Of a DNA stretch of 64,000 nucleotides, positions 8,127 through 16,626 are shown piece after piece. The position numbers and the translations under genes are program-made. The stretch is from contig JAQTUE010000011.1 in NCBI GenBank assembly GCA_028710415.1, forward strand, positions 112,171 to 176,170. Reading direction: 5' to 3'. How positions within the stretch are numbered: the stretch's first letter is position 1; each line of letters opens with the position of its first letter. The notes under the pieces were generated by a model. That model had not been told where the DNA came from. It searched no databases and saw only the letters and a list, made by a program, of their open reading frames with translations. The stretch is from Paludibacter sp. (GTDB lineage Bacteria; Bacteroidota; Bacteroidia; Bacteroidales; Paludibacteraceae).

Positions 8127-9017
8127 TTAGTATTGATTAATAGTTTGTAACTGTTTTTCTATTTCATAAAAGTTGTCAATGAATGTACCCTCATTTTCAT
8201 AAGAATGCAGTTTCAATTTTCTGTCTGCTGAAATATGAGCAAATAAGAATTCTTTATTCACCTCTGTTTCTAAATAATTTGAATGAATAAAAATGCTTGC
8301 ATCATAAGTCACATTTATTTGTATTTCATTCTTGTATTTTAAAATTAAGTTTTCAACCTTTTTCCAATCATTTTTCTCTAAAAGAAATTCTCCATTTTGG
8401 TGTTCTGGAATAAGCAAAACATCTATTGCTCCAAGTTTTATTGCTAATTCTATAACATCTTCCGCATCTTTAGTCAAGCCTGAATTAATTATTACATTTA
8501 CTCCAAATGGTATAATTCCTTTGACCTTATGAATATTTTGAACAAGTTTGTCAAGAGCAACTTTTTTAACTCTACTATATTTAGGTTCTAATCCATCAAT
8601 TGAAAATCTAAGCGACGAAATATTACCTTTAATCTTCTCAATAATATCTGTGTTTATCAAATGTCCATTAGTCGTTATGTTAATACCCAACTTAGTATTT
8701 TCCCATATCCATTCAATTAAATTAGTTATTTCGGGATACATGAATGGTTCACCACCGCCAAAAGTTAATTCGAGTGTACCTAGTTCGTCAAATTTTTTTG
8801 CAATTTGTTTTACAAAATCAATTGGTAGTAGATTGTTATTTTTAGGTGCATAGCAATAATGGCATTTTAGATTACATTGATTTGTTAAAGCAATACTGAG
8901 TGTTCTAGGTGCAATTGAAATAATTTCTTTAGGAAAATTATATTCGTCCATTAAAATGTGAAGACCATTGATTCTGTCGAATATATGAAGTCCATTATTT
9001 TCAGTTCTTGTTTTCAT
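8127..9017 (-). CDS. Radical SAM enzyme of unknown specificity
   Basis: The 296-residue protein has the radical SAM cluster motif at Cys48, Cys52 and Cys55 (CNLKCHYC), followed by the SAM-binding FGGGEPF and an ITTNGH strand. The N-terminal half has the usual beta/alpha barrel pattern. There are no other Cys residues, so no SPASM or twitch auxiliary clusters, which argues against the standard peptide-maturase type. It lacks viperin's characteristic surroundings. It is first in the five-gene operon, and its likely promoter lies about 205 bases upstream (9222-9252). The substrate is unknown. Confidence 0.85.
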   Translation of the reverse strand: MKTRTENNGLHIFDRINGLHILMDEYNFPKEIISIAPRTLSIALTNQCNLKCHYCYAPKNNNLLPIDFVKQIAKKFDELGTLELTFGGGEPFMYPEITNLIEWIWENTKLGINITTNGHLINTDIIEKIKGNISSLRFSIDGLEPKYSRVKKVALDKLVQNIHKVKGIIPFGVNVIINSGLTKDAEDVIELAIKLGAIDVLLIPEHQNGEFLLEKNDWKKVENLILKYKNEIQINVTYDASIFIHSNYLETEVNKEFLFAHISADRKLKLHSYENEGTFIDNFYEIEKQLQTINQY

Positions 9018-9221
9018 TTTTCTTTTTTAGCTTTCCCATAACGATTCCCTATGTTAAACTAATTCAGTTTCCCATACTTCCACCTTATAATGATGTTTTA
9101 ATATGTTTGTCTTGATTAATTTAAATACTTTATTGAAAGATTGATTTGTAAGGTTATTATCCTTTCTTGTCCAGCTTTAATCAGTATCCTATTCATTTGC
9201 AGATAAAAGCTTTTTCCGCCC

Positions 9222-9252
9222 CAAAAGTACAAACTATTTATTAACTATTCAA
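9222..9252 (-). promoter_or_regulatory. Promoter of the radical SAM five-gene operon
   Basis: On the minus strand, TTG (9252-9250), 20 bases, then TACTTTTG (9229-9222). The leader to the first ATG is about 200 bases, long enough for regulation, though no known RNA element is seen in it. Confidence 0.55.
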
Positions 9253-9822
9253 CATTTTGTGGATTTATTTTAAACAAATATAAAAAGAATTGAATTTACA
9301 ATAAATAAACAACTTTATTGTTTCTTTTTCATGAGGTGGCTCGCTTATTTCAATCATTCCCCTCTGTCGGGAAAGTGTTTGGGACTGCATCCAATTGTAA
9401 AATTTTAATGCCGGTGGGAGCTTTGTATCTGAATGGTTCAATGTATGGATTACTTCGTCATGTGGTTTTAGTATGGAGGGGGTTGAGATAGGGTTGAGAT
9501 AGGGTTGGTATAGGGTTGGTATAGGGTTGAGATAGGGTTCGGATAGGTAGACCTATCTGAACCCTATCAGAACCCTTACGAAAGTCTCTCTGATTCCCTT
9601 CTATACCTAAAACAGAAGCATACCAGGATCGGTTGGAGTGGCAGGAACAAGAAAAGAAGAAGCAAAGAAACCAGGATTAAAACATTCCGTTACTTAATTA
9701 TAGATTATTGATAGTAAGATACTAATTACTAAAAGCTTCCTAAAGTCCCGGCTCGATTTCAATAATTTATTCTTTAGCTATATTTTCAGCGGATTCAAAA
9801 AAAGCTTGTGGTAAATAAAACA
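9253..9822. other. Intergenic region
   Basis: No coding potential is seen. Apart from the 11-bp array at 9481-9574 it holds only AT-rich DNA. Confidence 0.6.
9481..9574. repeat. 11-bp word array GGTTGAGATAG with inverted partners
   Basis: Six head-to-tail 11-bp units (GGTTGAGATAG and variants GGTTGGTATAG, GGTTCGGATAG) at 9481-9546, a 6-base spacer, then two units of the reverse complement (CTATCTGAACC, CTATCAGAACC). The result is a tandem array that can also fold back on itself. Confidence 0.85.
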
Positions 9823-9859
9823 AAAATCAGCATTCAACTCATCATTGAATGCTGATTTT
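9823..9859. terminator. Bidirectional terminator downstream of the rhodanese gene
   Basis: Perfect 15-bp stem AAAATCAGCATTCAA/TTGAATGCTGATTTT with a 7-base loop. It has A-runs before and T-runs after, so it can work on the minus strand for the gene at 9941-10351. Confidence 0.65.
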
Positions 9860-9940
9860 CAGCGTATAAATTTACAGGGGTCTAATCGTTACGCAATGCT
9901 TTCGCGCTTTTAAAGGTTTACCCGCAGTATGTATCCGAGA

Positions 9941-10351
9941 TCAGGAATGCCCGACTTCATCAGCATATAGTTGGTATTTCTTACCTTCATTGATTGCACT
10001 TCCTTCTGTGGCATGCCCATCAAATTTCCACCATTCTATTCCTCCGATTAACTCTTTTACTTTAAAACCCAGTTTCGTCATGTTCAGGGCACCATGTGTG
10101 GAAGCATTGCATCCAATGCCCGAACAGTAGCAAACATAGGTTTTCGATTTTGCCAGTTGCCTGGTAGTCTCTTCATTCATTTCCCGGTGAGGAATGTTTA
10201 TGGCTCCCGGAATGTGCTCCTTTTCAAAGGTAGCACGTTGCCTGGTATCTATTGCCACAACATTTTCCCCTTTTTCCAGGGCATAAAATAAGTCGTACGA
10301 ATCCATCTCGTAATCAAGCTTATTCTGATAATATTCTAGTTGCTTGTTCAT
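9941..10351 (-). CDS. Rhodanese-domain protein
   Basis: A 136-residue single rhodanese domain: the CH2A motif region VVAIDTRQRATFEKEHIPGAINIPH is followed by the active-site segment YVCYCSGIGCNAS, where a Cys in the loop would carry the persulfide. The closing GFKVKELIGGIEWW is typical of the fold. Such proteins move sulfane sulfur or detoxify cyanide in the cytoplasm; the acceptor is unknown. The active-site loop is longer and more Cys-rich than the standard CxxGxR form, as in many stand-alone bacterial rhodaneses. It stands alone, with a terminator about 80 bases downstream. Confidence 0.9.
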   Translation of the reverse strand: MNKQLEYYQNKLDYEMDSYDLFYALEKGENVVAIDTRQRATFEKEHIPGAINIPHREMNEETTRQLAKSKTYVCYCSGIGCNASTHGALNMTKLGFKVKELIGGIEWWKFDGHATEGSAINEGKKYQLYADEVGHS

Positions 10352-10537
10352 AATTTTGAAATTTTATTTTAAATAGTCCTTAATTTATTCTTGTTCAACT
10401 CACGACCGGGATTATAGGCATCCTGTGGTTTGCAGGAGCATCACTGCCTAAAAGTGAAACAGTGCATGCAGGCGTAAACCTACCAAATGCACTTCATCCA
10501 GCAGGTGAACATTGACGTTTGTTAGCGATAATTATTT

Positions 10538-11158
10538 TCATTTCTTCGTCAGTTTGTATCTTAAATGTGTTGTCAGGTTTGAAGGTATAACTTCTACAAT
10601 TTCAATATCATAAATATTTTTATCAATACCGTCAAACAGCCGGATGCCACTTCCTAAAAAAACAGGTGCAATGTGAATGAAAAATTCGTCAACAAGTCCT
10701 GCATTGAGAAATTGTTGAATAGTATTCGCACCACCTTGTATTCTTATGTCCTTTCCGTTGGCTGATTGTCTTGCTTTTTCCAATGCACTTTGTATTCCGT
10801 CATTGATGAAATAAAAAGTGGTTGTCCCTTTTTGTATCCAGGGATCCCGTTTTTCGTGTGTCAGCACATAAACATCCGCTTTGTATAAATCTTCCGGCCA
10901 ACTGACTTCGCCTTCTTCAAACATTCGTTTTCCCATAATAAATGAACCTGTTCTTGCAATGGTCTCTCTGATAAATTTACCATCAGGTCCGTCTTCATTA
11001 CCATCTTCCAATCCTAAGTATTCCCAAAATGCTTTTTGAATAAGCATCCACCTGTGAATTTTTTCTGATACACCGCCCATTGCGTTGCCTGGACCTCTGT
11101 TGTCACCTGCGAAAAACCCGTCAAGGGATATTGCGCTGTCAAAGATGATTTTGCTCAT
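10538..11158 (-). CDS. Dihydrofolate reductase-like (RibD C-terminal domain) protein
   Basis: The 206-residue protein has the fold of the RibD C-terminal/DHFR family: the N-terminal strand KIIFDSAISLDGFFAG, the GSFIMGKRMFEEGE helix, the central YVLTHEKRDPW strand and the nucleotide-binding DIRIQGGANTIQQFLNAGLVDEF. These are NADPH-dependent reductases whose stand-alone members have no fixed substrate, and true RibD and FolA activity cannot be assumed. It is monocistronic and divergent from ppiB. Confidence 0.88.
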   Translation of the reverse strand: MSKIIFDSAISLDGFFAGDNRGPGNAMGGVSEKIHRWMLIQKAFWEYLGLEDGNEDGPDGKFIRETIARTGSFIMGKRMFEEGEVSWPEDLYKADVYVLTHEKRDPWIQKGTTTFYFINDGIQSALEKARQSANGKDIRIQGGANTIQQFLNAGLVDEFFIHIAPVFLGSGIRLFDGIDKNIYDIEIVEVIPSNLTTHLRYKLTKK

Positions 11159-11414
11159 AGTATTTATTGTTCCTAAAAATTAATTTTAACTGTAGGTTTG
11201 ATTGTCTGAACAGTCGCTTTACAATTACTGCTATCACAACTTATATAATTATTGATTTTAGATATTTCCATTTAAAACATTTCAAACGGTTTAAAGTTTA
11301 TCATTTTTTCATAGGACTGTGACATCTTAAAGGTAAAAACAATATTACTTTAATTTGCTTTATTTATTATCTGAAAAGCTAAGTAGGTGGAACAATTAAA
11401 TGTCCCATATTGAA
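11159..11414. other. Intergenic region upstream of a palindromic element
   Basis: AT-rich and non-coding. It carries the 14-mer CTAAGTAGGTGGAA at 11379-11392, which recurs at 22383-22396, both times 23-25 bases before a long palindrome. Confidence 0.55.
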
Positions 11415-11607
11415 TTTATAAGAATAGAACGCGGATACACGCTGATTTGGCGGATTAAAAACGGATCTTATTTCAACAAGTTGAAATCGATTTTTCTATA
11501 TTGATCAACTCCAACTTGTTGGAGTTTAATCAGAATAAAATCTATTTATTAAAAGAATCCGTATACATCCGCTTGATCAGCGAAAATCAGCGTTCTATTC
11601 TTATAAA
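11415..11607. repeat. 193-bp imperfect palindrome (AACGCGGAT...AAAACGGAT family)
   Basis: Left arm 11415-11467 and right arm 11557-11607 are near reverse complements (arms end in TTTATAAGAATAGAACGC and its complement). The centre holds two smaller palindromes around CAACAAGTTG and CCAACTTGTTGG. A half copy of the left arm lies at 18781-18820. It encodes no credible protein and looks like a MITE-like or REP-like element. Confidence 0.75.
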
Positions 11608-11754
11608 AAATAGGAAATTATATCCTTTCCAGTACTTAATAATAGGTCATTACCAATTAAATAAAATGAAACTAAACCCGGATATTTGGAAAATAAGAAA
11701 AACATCACGACCTTTGCGCTCCATTACGAATAAAATAAACAGAAACATATAAGT

Positions 11755-12189
11755 ATGAAAACAGCAAAAATCAGTACCGAAAAAGGCGACATGCAGGTTG
11801 AGTTCTTTGAACAGGATGCTCCAAAAACAGTGGCTAACTTTATTAAACTGGCCGAAAGTGGCTTCTACAACGGCTTAACTTTCCACAGGGTGATTCCTGA
11901 TTTCGTTATCCAGGGTGGTTGTCCTAATGGCAACGGTGCCGGCGGACCCGGTTATACAATCCCTTGTGAGTTGGATGGTGGCAATCAGTTCCACGACAGA
12001 GGAGTTTTGTCCATGGCGCATGCCGGACGCAATACCGGTGGTTCCCAGTTCTTTATTTGCCATTCAAGGAAAAATACTTCCCATTTGGATCGCCAGCACA
12101 CTTGTTTTGGCAAGGTAGTTGAAGGCCTGGAAGTAATCGATCTGATACGTGCCGGTGATAAAATCCTGAGCATCGTAGTATCGGAATAA
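11755..12189 (+). CDS. ppiB: Peptidyl-prolyl cis-trans isomerase, cyclophilin type
   Basis: At 144 residues it is a compact bacterial cyclophilin [14 protein letters not shown] carries the catalytic Arg and Phe, GGSQFFI the substrate-pocket Gln and Phe, and [15 protein letters not shown] closes the barrel. It catalyses prolyl isomerisation in protein folding. With no signal peptide it is cytoplasmic. TTTG (11685-11688), 20 bases and GACCTTTG (11709-11716) make a near-consensus promoter 40 bases upstream. A strong terminator follows. Confidence 0.95.
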   Translation: MKTAKISTEKGDMQVEFFEQDAPKTVANFIKLAESGFYNGLTFHRVIPDFVIQGGCPNGNGAGGPGYTIPCELDGGNQFHDRGVLSMAHAGRNTGGSQFFICHSRKNTSHLDRQHTCFGKVVEGLEVIDLIRAGDKILSIVVSE

Positions 12190-12214
12190 GCTTTAGATAA
12201 AGCATACATAATAC

Positions 12215-12247
12215 AAAGGCCGGAAAGAACTATTCTTTCCGGCCTTT
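12215..12247 (+). terminator. Terminator of ppiB
   Basis: 15-bp stem AAAGGCCGGAAAGAA/TTCTTTCCGGCCTTT with a 3-base loop, ending in a T-run. Confidence 0.85.
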
Positions 12248-12272
12248 ATAATAACTTGTCTTTCTACACTTC

Positions 12273-12303
12273 ACTTTTCCAAAGTTCGAGACTTTGGAAA
12301 AGT
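12273..12303. repeat. Dispersed hairpin ACTTTTCCAAAGT, copy 3
   Basis: 13-bp perfect arms with a 5-base loop (TCGAG). Same stem as at 407-439 and 4652-4684, here between ppiB and the ABC gene. Confidence 0.75.
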
Positions 12304-12363
12304 TTGCTGGTAAATAGCTCTCCAAACAAAAAGCTCTTAAATCTTATAAATCCTTCAATCAGC

Positions 12364-13632
12364 TTAATCAGGGCTTAATCTGGGTTCACTCACTATCCCC
12401 GTATACCCTTTTGTGGATGGTATCAGTTCAAAAATCTTATCCGGTTTCAGGTCAGGTTCATCCCGGTGCGAAACATATACAATGGCAATCTTCTTATCCA
12501 CGGCAATGGCATTCACCATGTCAATAAACAAGCGGCTGTTCTCATCGTCAAGCTCAATGGTTGGCTCGTCCAGTATCAGCAAGGGAGGGTGTTTCACCAT
12601 CGCCCGGGCCACCATGACCATGCGTTGTTGACCGATGGAAAGGCTTTGGAATGATTTGTTCCGGTAGAAAGGTCCCAGCATGTTTATCCAGCTTTTGGCA
12701 ATATCCCTTTGAATATCACTCGGTTTCGTGTACAGTCCTACCGAATCCATTAACCCGGATATAATCATGTTTTCCACAGTGTCATCCCTGGTAAATTGCA
12801 GGATCATGGCAGGAGTAAAGTAGCCTATCTGCCTTTTAATATCCCAAATCGTTTCACCGGTACCTTTCTTTTTTCCGAACAGGATCATGTCCTGGCCATA
12901 TCCCTTGGGATTGTCACCAATGATCATCGACAGCAAGGTACTTTTCCCGGAACCGTTTGGCCCGATAAGTTGCCAGAATTCACCCTTTTGTATGGTCCAG
13001 TTGATGTTTTCAACCACCTGTTTTTCAAGGTACTTTACCGATACTGAGTTCAGTTGCACCAACGGGTTGATATCCTGGTGTTGTTCGTCATACCCCGTTG
13101 GAAGCGAGAATAAATGTGCTTTTACTTCCTGCGAATGCTGCGCTGTATGGAAAGTCCCTGCATCCTGTTCGCTTACGATTTTATTATTTTCATCTATTGA
13201 AATAACTCGTTGTATGCAAGGCAGAATATCCCTTTTGCGGAAGAAGACCTGGATCATTAGGGTTGATTCAGCCAACTTTCCCAATGTGGCAGTGATGATT
13301 TGTTGGGTTTCTTTATCTACATTGCTGTACACATCATCCAGTACCATAAATTCAGGTTTTTGTGCAATCTGGTACAGGAGCAATGCCTTTTTCTGTTGGC
13401 CACTGGACATGGATCCCAGGCTTGAATTCTCATTGGTTTGTATAATAAACCGGTCATGGCGGATCTCTTCCTCAATAAAGCGGTTAATGGTTATCGTTGA
13501 GAATAAGACTCCCCTCATTGAACTTAAATCAACAATCCCATGCAAAAACTTATTTGCCAGAATTTGTTCCAGTATATGGTTTTTGTTCGATGAATTCGAT
13601 AAATAGAGTCCTATACTTTTTGGTTGTTTCAT
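12364..13632 (-). CDS. ModF/PhrA-like tandem ABC ATPase with a degenerate first half
   Basis: Two ATP-binding-cassette halves in 422 residues. The second (from about residue 190) is complete: Walker A GPNGSGKST, signature SIGQQRM, Walker B LLILDEPT and a switch His in VSHRDEPD. The first keeps a signature-like SSGQQKK and a Walker B-like MVLDDVY but has no Walker A, so it probably cannot bind ATP normally. The architecture matches ModF/PhrA (about 490 residues in enterobacteria), a protein linked to molybdate loci but of unclear role. No transporter genes are adjacent, so transport is not supported. Confidence 0.8.
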   Translation of the reverse strand: MKQPKSIGLYLSNSSNKNHILEQILANKFLHGIVDLSSMRGVLFSTITINRFIEEEIRHDRFIIQTNENSSLGSMSSGQQKKALLLYQIAQKPEFMVLDDVYSNVDKETQQIITATLGKLAESTLMIQVFFRKRDILPCIQRVISIDENNKIVSEQDAGTFHTAQHSQEVKAHLFSLPTGYDEQHQDINPLVQLNSVSVKYLEKQVVENINWTIQKGEFWQLIGPNGSGKSTLLSMIIGDNPKGYGQDMILFGKKKGTGETIWDIKRQIGYFTPAMILQFTRDDTVENMIISGLMDSVGLYTKPSDIQRDIAKSWINMLGPFYRNKSFQSLSIGQQRMVMVARAMVKHPPLLILDEPTIELDDENSRLFIDMVNAIAVDKKIAIVYVSHRDEPDLKPDKIFELIPSTKGYTGIVSEPRLSPD

Positions 13633-13827
13633 ATAATTTGTCTTTTATTTCTTTTCCTGTTTCTGAAAGTGATTGGTAGTTAAAGAAATAAGGGTCATGA
13701 TAAATAAAATCAGCATCCTGGAATGAATGCTGATGGTTTAATTATTAATTTACAATATTTAAAAAAAATAGTGGCAAAGTCCTTTGGTTGCTGGTTAAAC
13801 GTAATAGTTAGAAGCAACTTTTATGCA

Positions 13828-14982
13828 TCAGCTGGTATAGGGCATTTCAACCCTGACGCTGATTCCTTTACCGGCTTCGCCGGTAATAAACAATTCACCG
13901 TCCAGCAAAGTGACCCTTTCTTTCATCCCGATCATCCCATAGGAGTCTTGCCTGAATGTTTGGTTTTCTTCAATTCCGATACCGTTATCCTTCACTTCCA
14001 GGATTAATTTTTTCCCATGGATACTCACCCTGATTTTTACAGCTGTTGCTTTGGCATGTTTAACGATATTGTTCAATGCCTCCTGCAGTATACGGAACAA
14101 GGCTACCGATTGCTGTGGGGTTGTATTCAGTTCCGGAATAGAACAATTGAACTGGCAGGGCAGGTGATGCCTTACTTCAAATTCAAGCATATACGATTTT
14201 GCTGCTTCAATAAATCCCAGTGAATCAATTATTTCAGGTCGCAGCCCGGTCATAATCCTGCGGGTGGTCTGTATGGTCTTGTCAACCAGGACCGACAGAT
14301 TATCAAACGTAACCATGATTTCTTCCGGATCAATTCTTCCGTTTCCTTTCGAGAACTTGTGTTTAAAAAGGCCCAGGTCTATTTTCAAAGCCACTAATAT
14401 CTGTCCCAGGTCATCATGTATTTCACGGACTATAGCTACTTTTTCTTCTTCCCGGACATTTTGAAGATGTGTTGCAAAGTTTCTCAACTGCAACTGTGAC
14501 TTTATCAATTCTGCTGCCCGCTTTTCTTTCTCTTCGTTTTGGAAAACCAGTTCCTTATTGGCGACATTTAGTTCTGCAGCTCTTTTTTCCTTTTCTTCGT
14601 TCTGAAAGGCCAGTTCTATGTTGGCAAGATGTAATTCAGCTGCCCGCTTTTCTTTCTCTTCATTTTGGAAAACCAGTTCCTTATTGGCGATATTTAGTTC
14701 TGCAGCTCTTTTTTCTTTCTCTCCGTTCTGAAAGGCCAGTTCTATATTGGCAATATGTAATTCTGCCGCCCGTTGCTCTTTCTCTGCCTGTTGATTTACA
14801 AGTTTTTGGTCTGTATTTTTTAGTGCCTGGTAAGCATTCACTAAGTCCTGGGCACGACTTTCACGTCCGGTTTTTTGGAACAAAACATCTCTGTCAGGAG
14901 TACCGGACTCTTGTACATTTTCATTCCCGGATAGTATCGATTCTACTGCAAGTTCTTTGTGACTTTTATTGTGATCAACCAT
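13828..14982 (-). CDS. NarL-type sensor histidine kinase with a 21-residue-repeat coiled coil
   Basis: The C-terminal kinase core has the HisKA_3 phospho-acceptor segment REIHDDLGQILVALKIDL, the N-box LFRILQEALNNIVKHAK, the G1 box VKDNGIGI and the final YGMIGMKERVTLLDGE. The N-terminal 66 residues are unstructured-looking. Residues 67-159 are four near-identical 21-residue repeats (EKEKRAAEL-ANKELVFQNE type) plus a partial fifth, which is three heptads per repeat and so a long parallel coiled coil. There is no transmembrane or sensory domain and no response regulator nearby, so its input and partner are unknown. A TACATTTG -7 box lies at 15045-15052 (minus strand). Confidence 0.9.
   Translation of the reverse strand: MVDHNKSHKELAVESILSGNENVQESGTPDRDVLFQKTGRESRAQDLVNAYQALKNTDQKLVNQQAEKEQRAAELHIANIELAFQNGEKEKRAAELNIANKELVFQNEEKEKRAAELHLANIELAFQNEEKEKRAAELNVANKELVFQNEEKEKRAAELIKSQLQLRNFATHLQNVREEEKVAIVREIHDDLGQILVALKIDLGLFKHKFSKGNGRIDPEEIMVTFDNLSVLVDKTIQTTRRIMTGLRPEIIDSLGFIEAAKSYMLEFEVRHHLPCQFNCSIPELNTTPQQSVALFRILQEALNNIVKHAKATAVKIRVSIHGKKLILEVKDNGIGIEENQTFRQDSYGMIGMKERVTLLDGELFITGEAGKGISVRVEMPYTS
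14506..14784 (-). repeat. 63-bp in-frame repeats within the kinase gene
   Basis: Four 63-bp units and a partial fifth. Units 1 and 3 (IANIELAFQN) and units 2 and 4 (ANKELVFQN) resemble each other most, giving a higher-order period of 126 bp and suggesting duplication of a two-unit block. Confidence 0.85.
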
Positions 14983-15303
14983 AGAGGATAGATTAACAAG
15001 TACTATTATTCTAAATACACTTTATGCCCGGATTCTGTTCGTTGCAAATGTAATTGTTTTACACCAATAAACACTATTCGTTTAAAATATTTAAAATAGC
15101 TATTCCAGAATTCTGACTATCTATTTTGCAGGTATTAACATTATGCCTTCAGGAATATAACAGCGTTTGTTCTTTCCAGACTCACCTGACTCAAACTGTC
15201 ATTGATTTTTCTAATTAGTTACAGGAAATCTTATTGTTAATCAATGTGATAATGCATTCTTTTTCAAATTCATTGATGTTTTAAAAATGAGTCAGAATTA
15301 ATA
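14983..15303. other. Intergenic region
   Basis: Apart from the kinase -7 box at 15045-15052 I see no gene, hairpin or repeat here. Confidence 0.5.
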
Positions 15304-16392
15304 TTACCATGTAATGTTTTTGTCGATAAAGTCTATTAAATCATCCGCCATAACTTTTTGTTCTGCGGCTTTTGGATGACCCGGGGTATCTTTATAAGGA
15401 AAGAAATGGGTAAGAATCTTTGAATCTGACAATCCTTTGACAGCCGTTTCAATATATCCCGGCCAGGGTGAACCTTTTTGAGTGGCATTCATGCTCCCCA
15501 AAACGCAGATAATCGAAGCATCGGGATATTTTGACCGTATGCTTTTTACAAAGTTTTGATACGATTGGATAATGGTAGGTACATCGGGTGGGGTAATTCC
15601 AAAGCGGGCTTTAAACTGAGGGTGATTGGGACTTGCCGTCAGCCACATGTCATTCTGAAACAGGTTGATAACCACTACATCCGGTGTATAAGCCGCAAAA
15701 TCCCACTTGCTGGCAGGATCCTCAGGGTTTAACCGGTCGTACATTTCAGGCATGATAATCGGGAACCAGCTTACCATCACACCAATGCCACTTCGGGAAA
15801 TGCAGGAGTATTGGGCATTAAAATGACGGGCGGTCCGTGCTGCATAAGTCCAGTAGTTATTGAAATACTCCGGGCTTCCTGAATCATCATGTCCGGGCAA
15901 TACGTCCACGCCATGGCCGGCTGTAATTGAATTCCCGTAAAATTCGATCTTTCGTTGGGGAAGTGGATTCGCTGCCAAAACAGTCGATCCATCTCCCAGC
16001 TCAAAACCATAAAAGTAGGTAAATGAAGTGTTATTTGAGAGTTTGAATAGTTGAACGGTATGGTTGGCATTTTTCAAACCGGTGGCTAACACGATGGATG
16101 ATTGAATGGTATCCGCTTTTATTTTTAAAGCTTCCTGGTCGTTTCCGTCTACGATAGCGTAGAAATATGTTGTTTCTTTTCCGTTTTTCAGCACTGCTTT
16201 AAGCTCAGTTCCCTGAAAGTTAAGGGTTACCGAAGTTCCCGGCCAATAGATTTTAGCATACTGGTTCTCAACTTTTTCAACCCTGCCCATATACGTCAGG
16301 TTCTGGTTATTGAAAGGAACGAAGATACTTCCATAGCTGAAGGCTATCGAAAGGAATAAGAACAACGAAATAAACTTATTTTTACGCATCAT
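15304..16392 (-). CDS. Secreted SGNH esterase, carbohydrate esterase family 2-like
   Basis: The 362-residue protein has a signal peptide (residues 1-20, basic MMRKNK then a hydrophobic run). An N-terminal jelly-roll-like domain (Y-A-K-I-Y-W-P-G-T-S onward) precedes an SGNH hydrolase domain whose block I is FYGNSITAGHGVD with the nucleophile Ser, and whose last block TPGHPKAAEQ carries the catalytic His. This two-domain order is that of CE2 acetyl-esterases, which remove acetyl groups from plant polysaccharides. No polysaccharide utilisation locus is adjacent. TAAATTTG at 16428-16435 (minus) is a likely -7 box. Confidence 0.85.
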   Translation of the reverse strand: MMRKNKFISLFLFLSIAFSYGSIFVPFNNQNLTYMGRVEKVENQYAKIYWPGTSVTLNFQGTELKAVLKNGKETTYFYAIVDGNDQEALKIKADTIQSSIVLATGLKNANHTVQLFKLSNNTSFTYFYGFELGDGSTVLAANPLPQRKIEFYGNSITAGHGVDVLPGHDDSGSPEYFNNYWTYAARTARHFNAQYSCISRSGIGVMVSWFPIIMPEMYDRLNPEDPASKWDFAAYTPDVVVINLFQNDMWLTASPNHPQFKARFGITPPDVPTIIQSYQNFVKSIRSKYPDASIICVLGSMNATQKGSPWPGYIETAVKGLSDSKILTHFFPYKDTPGHPKAAEQKVMADDLIDFIDKNITW

Positions 16393-16603
16393 TGGGTATG
16401 AAAATTTAAAGTGTGGGTGTCAGGCTGCAAATTTACAATTTATAGATTTGATTTTTAATACTTCGACAAATAAATGTCGGTATTTGCTTAAATAAAATGG
16501 TTAATTCATATTGTGGTGAGAAATTTAAAACCGGTAATTAAATATTTATGCAATATTTCAACAAATTTAGCCTCTCACTGTTTTAAATTCAAAAGGGGAA
16601 TTG

Positions 16604-16611
16604 TATCTTTG
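16604..16611 (+). promoter_or_regulatory. -7 box upstream of the amidinotransferase-fold gene
   Basis: TATCTTTG, 15 bases before the ATG at 16627. It lies downstream of the in-frame upstream start at 16513 and so supports the shorter protein. Confidence 0.5.
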
Positions 16612-16626
16612 TCCAAAATCAGATCT

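Noticed and set aside
8127..9017. Prokaryotic viperin
   Set aside because: The enzyme has the radical SAM motif, but the surroundings of the cluster and the C-terminus do not show viperin's conserved segments, and no nucleotide kinase gene is adjacent.
9481..9574. CRISPR array
   Set aside because: Units are 11 bp and contiguous with no spacers; same for the other word arrays and the 333-bp array, which has no unique spacers and no cas genes.
11501..11752. 83-residue plus-strand ORF before ppiB
   Set aside because: It begins inside the 193-bp palindrome and runs over the ppiB promoter; composition is non-coding.
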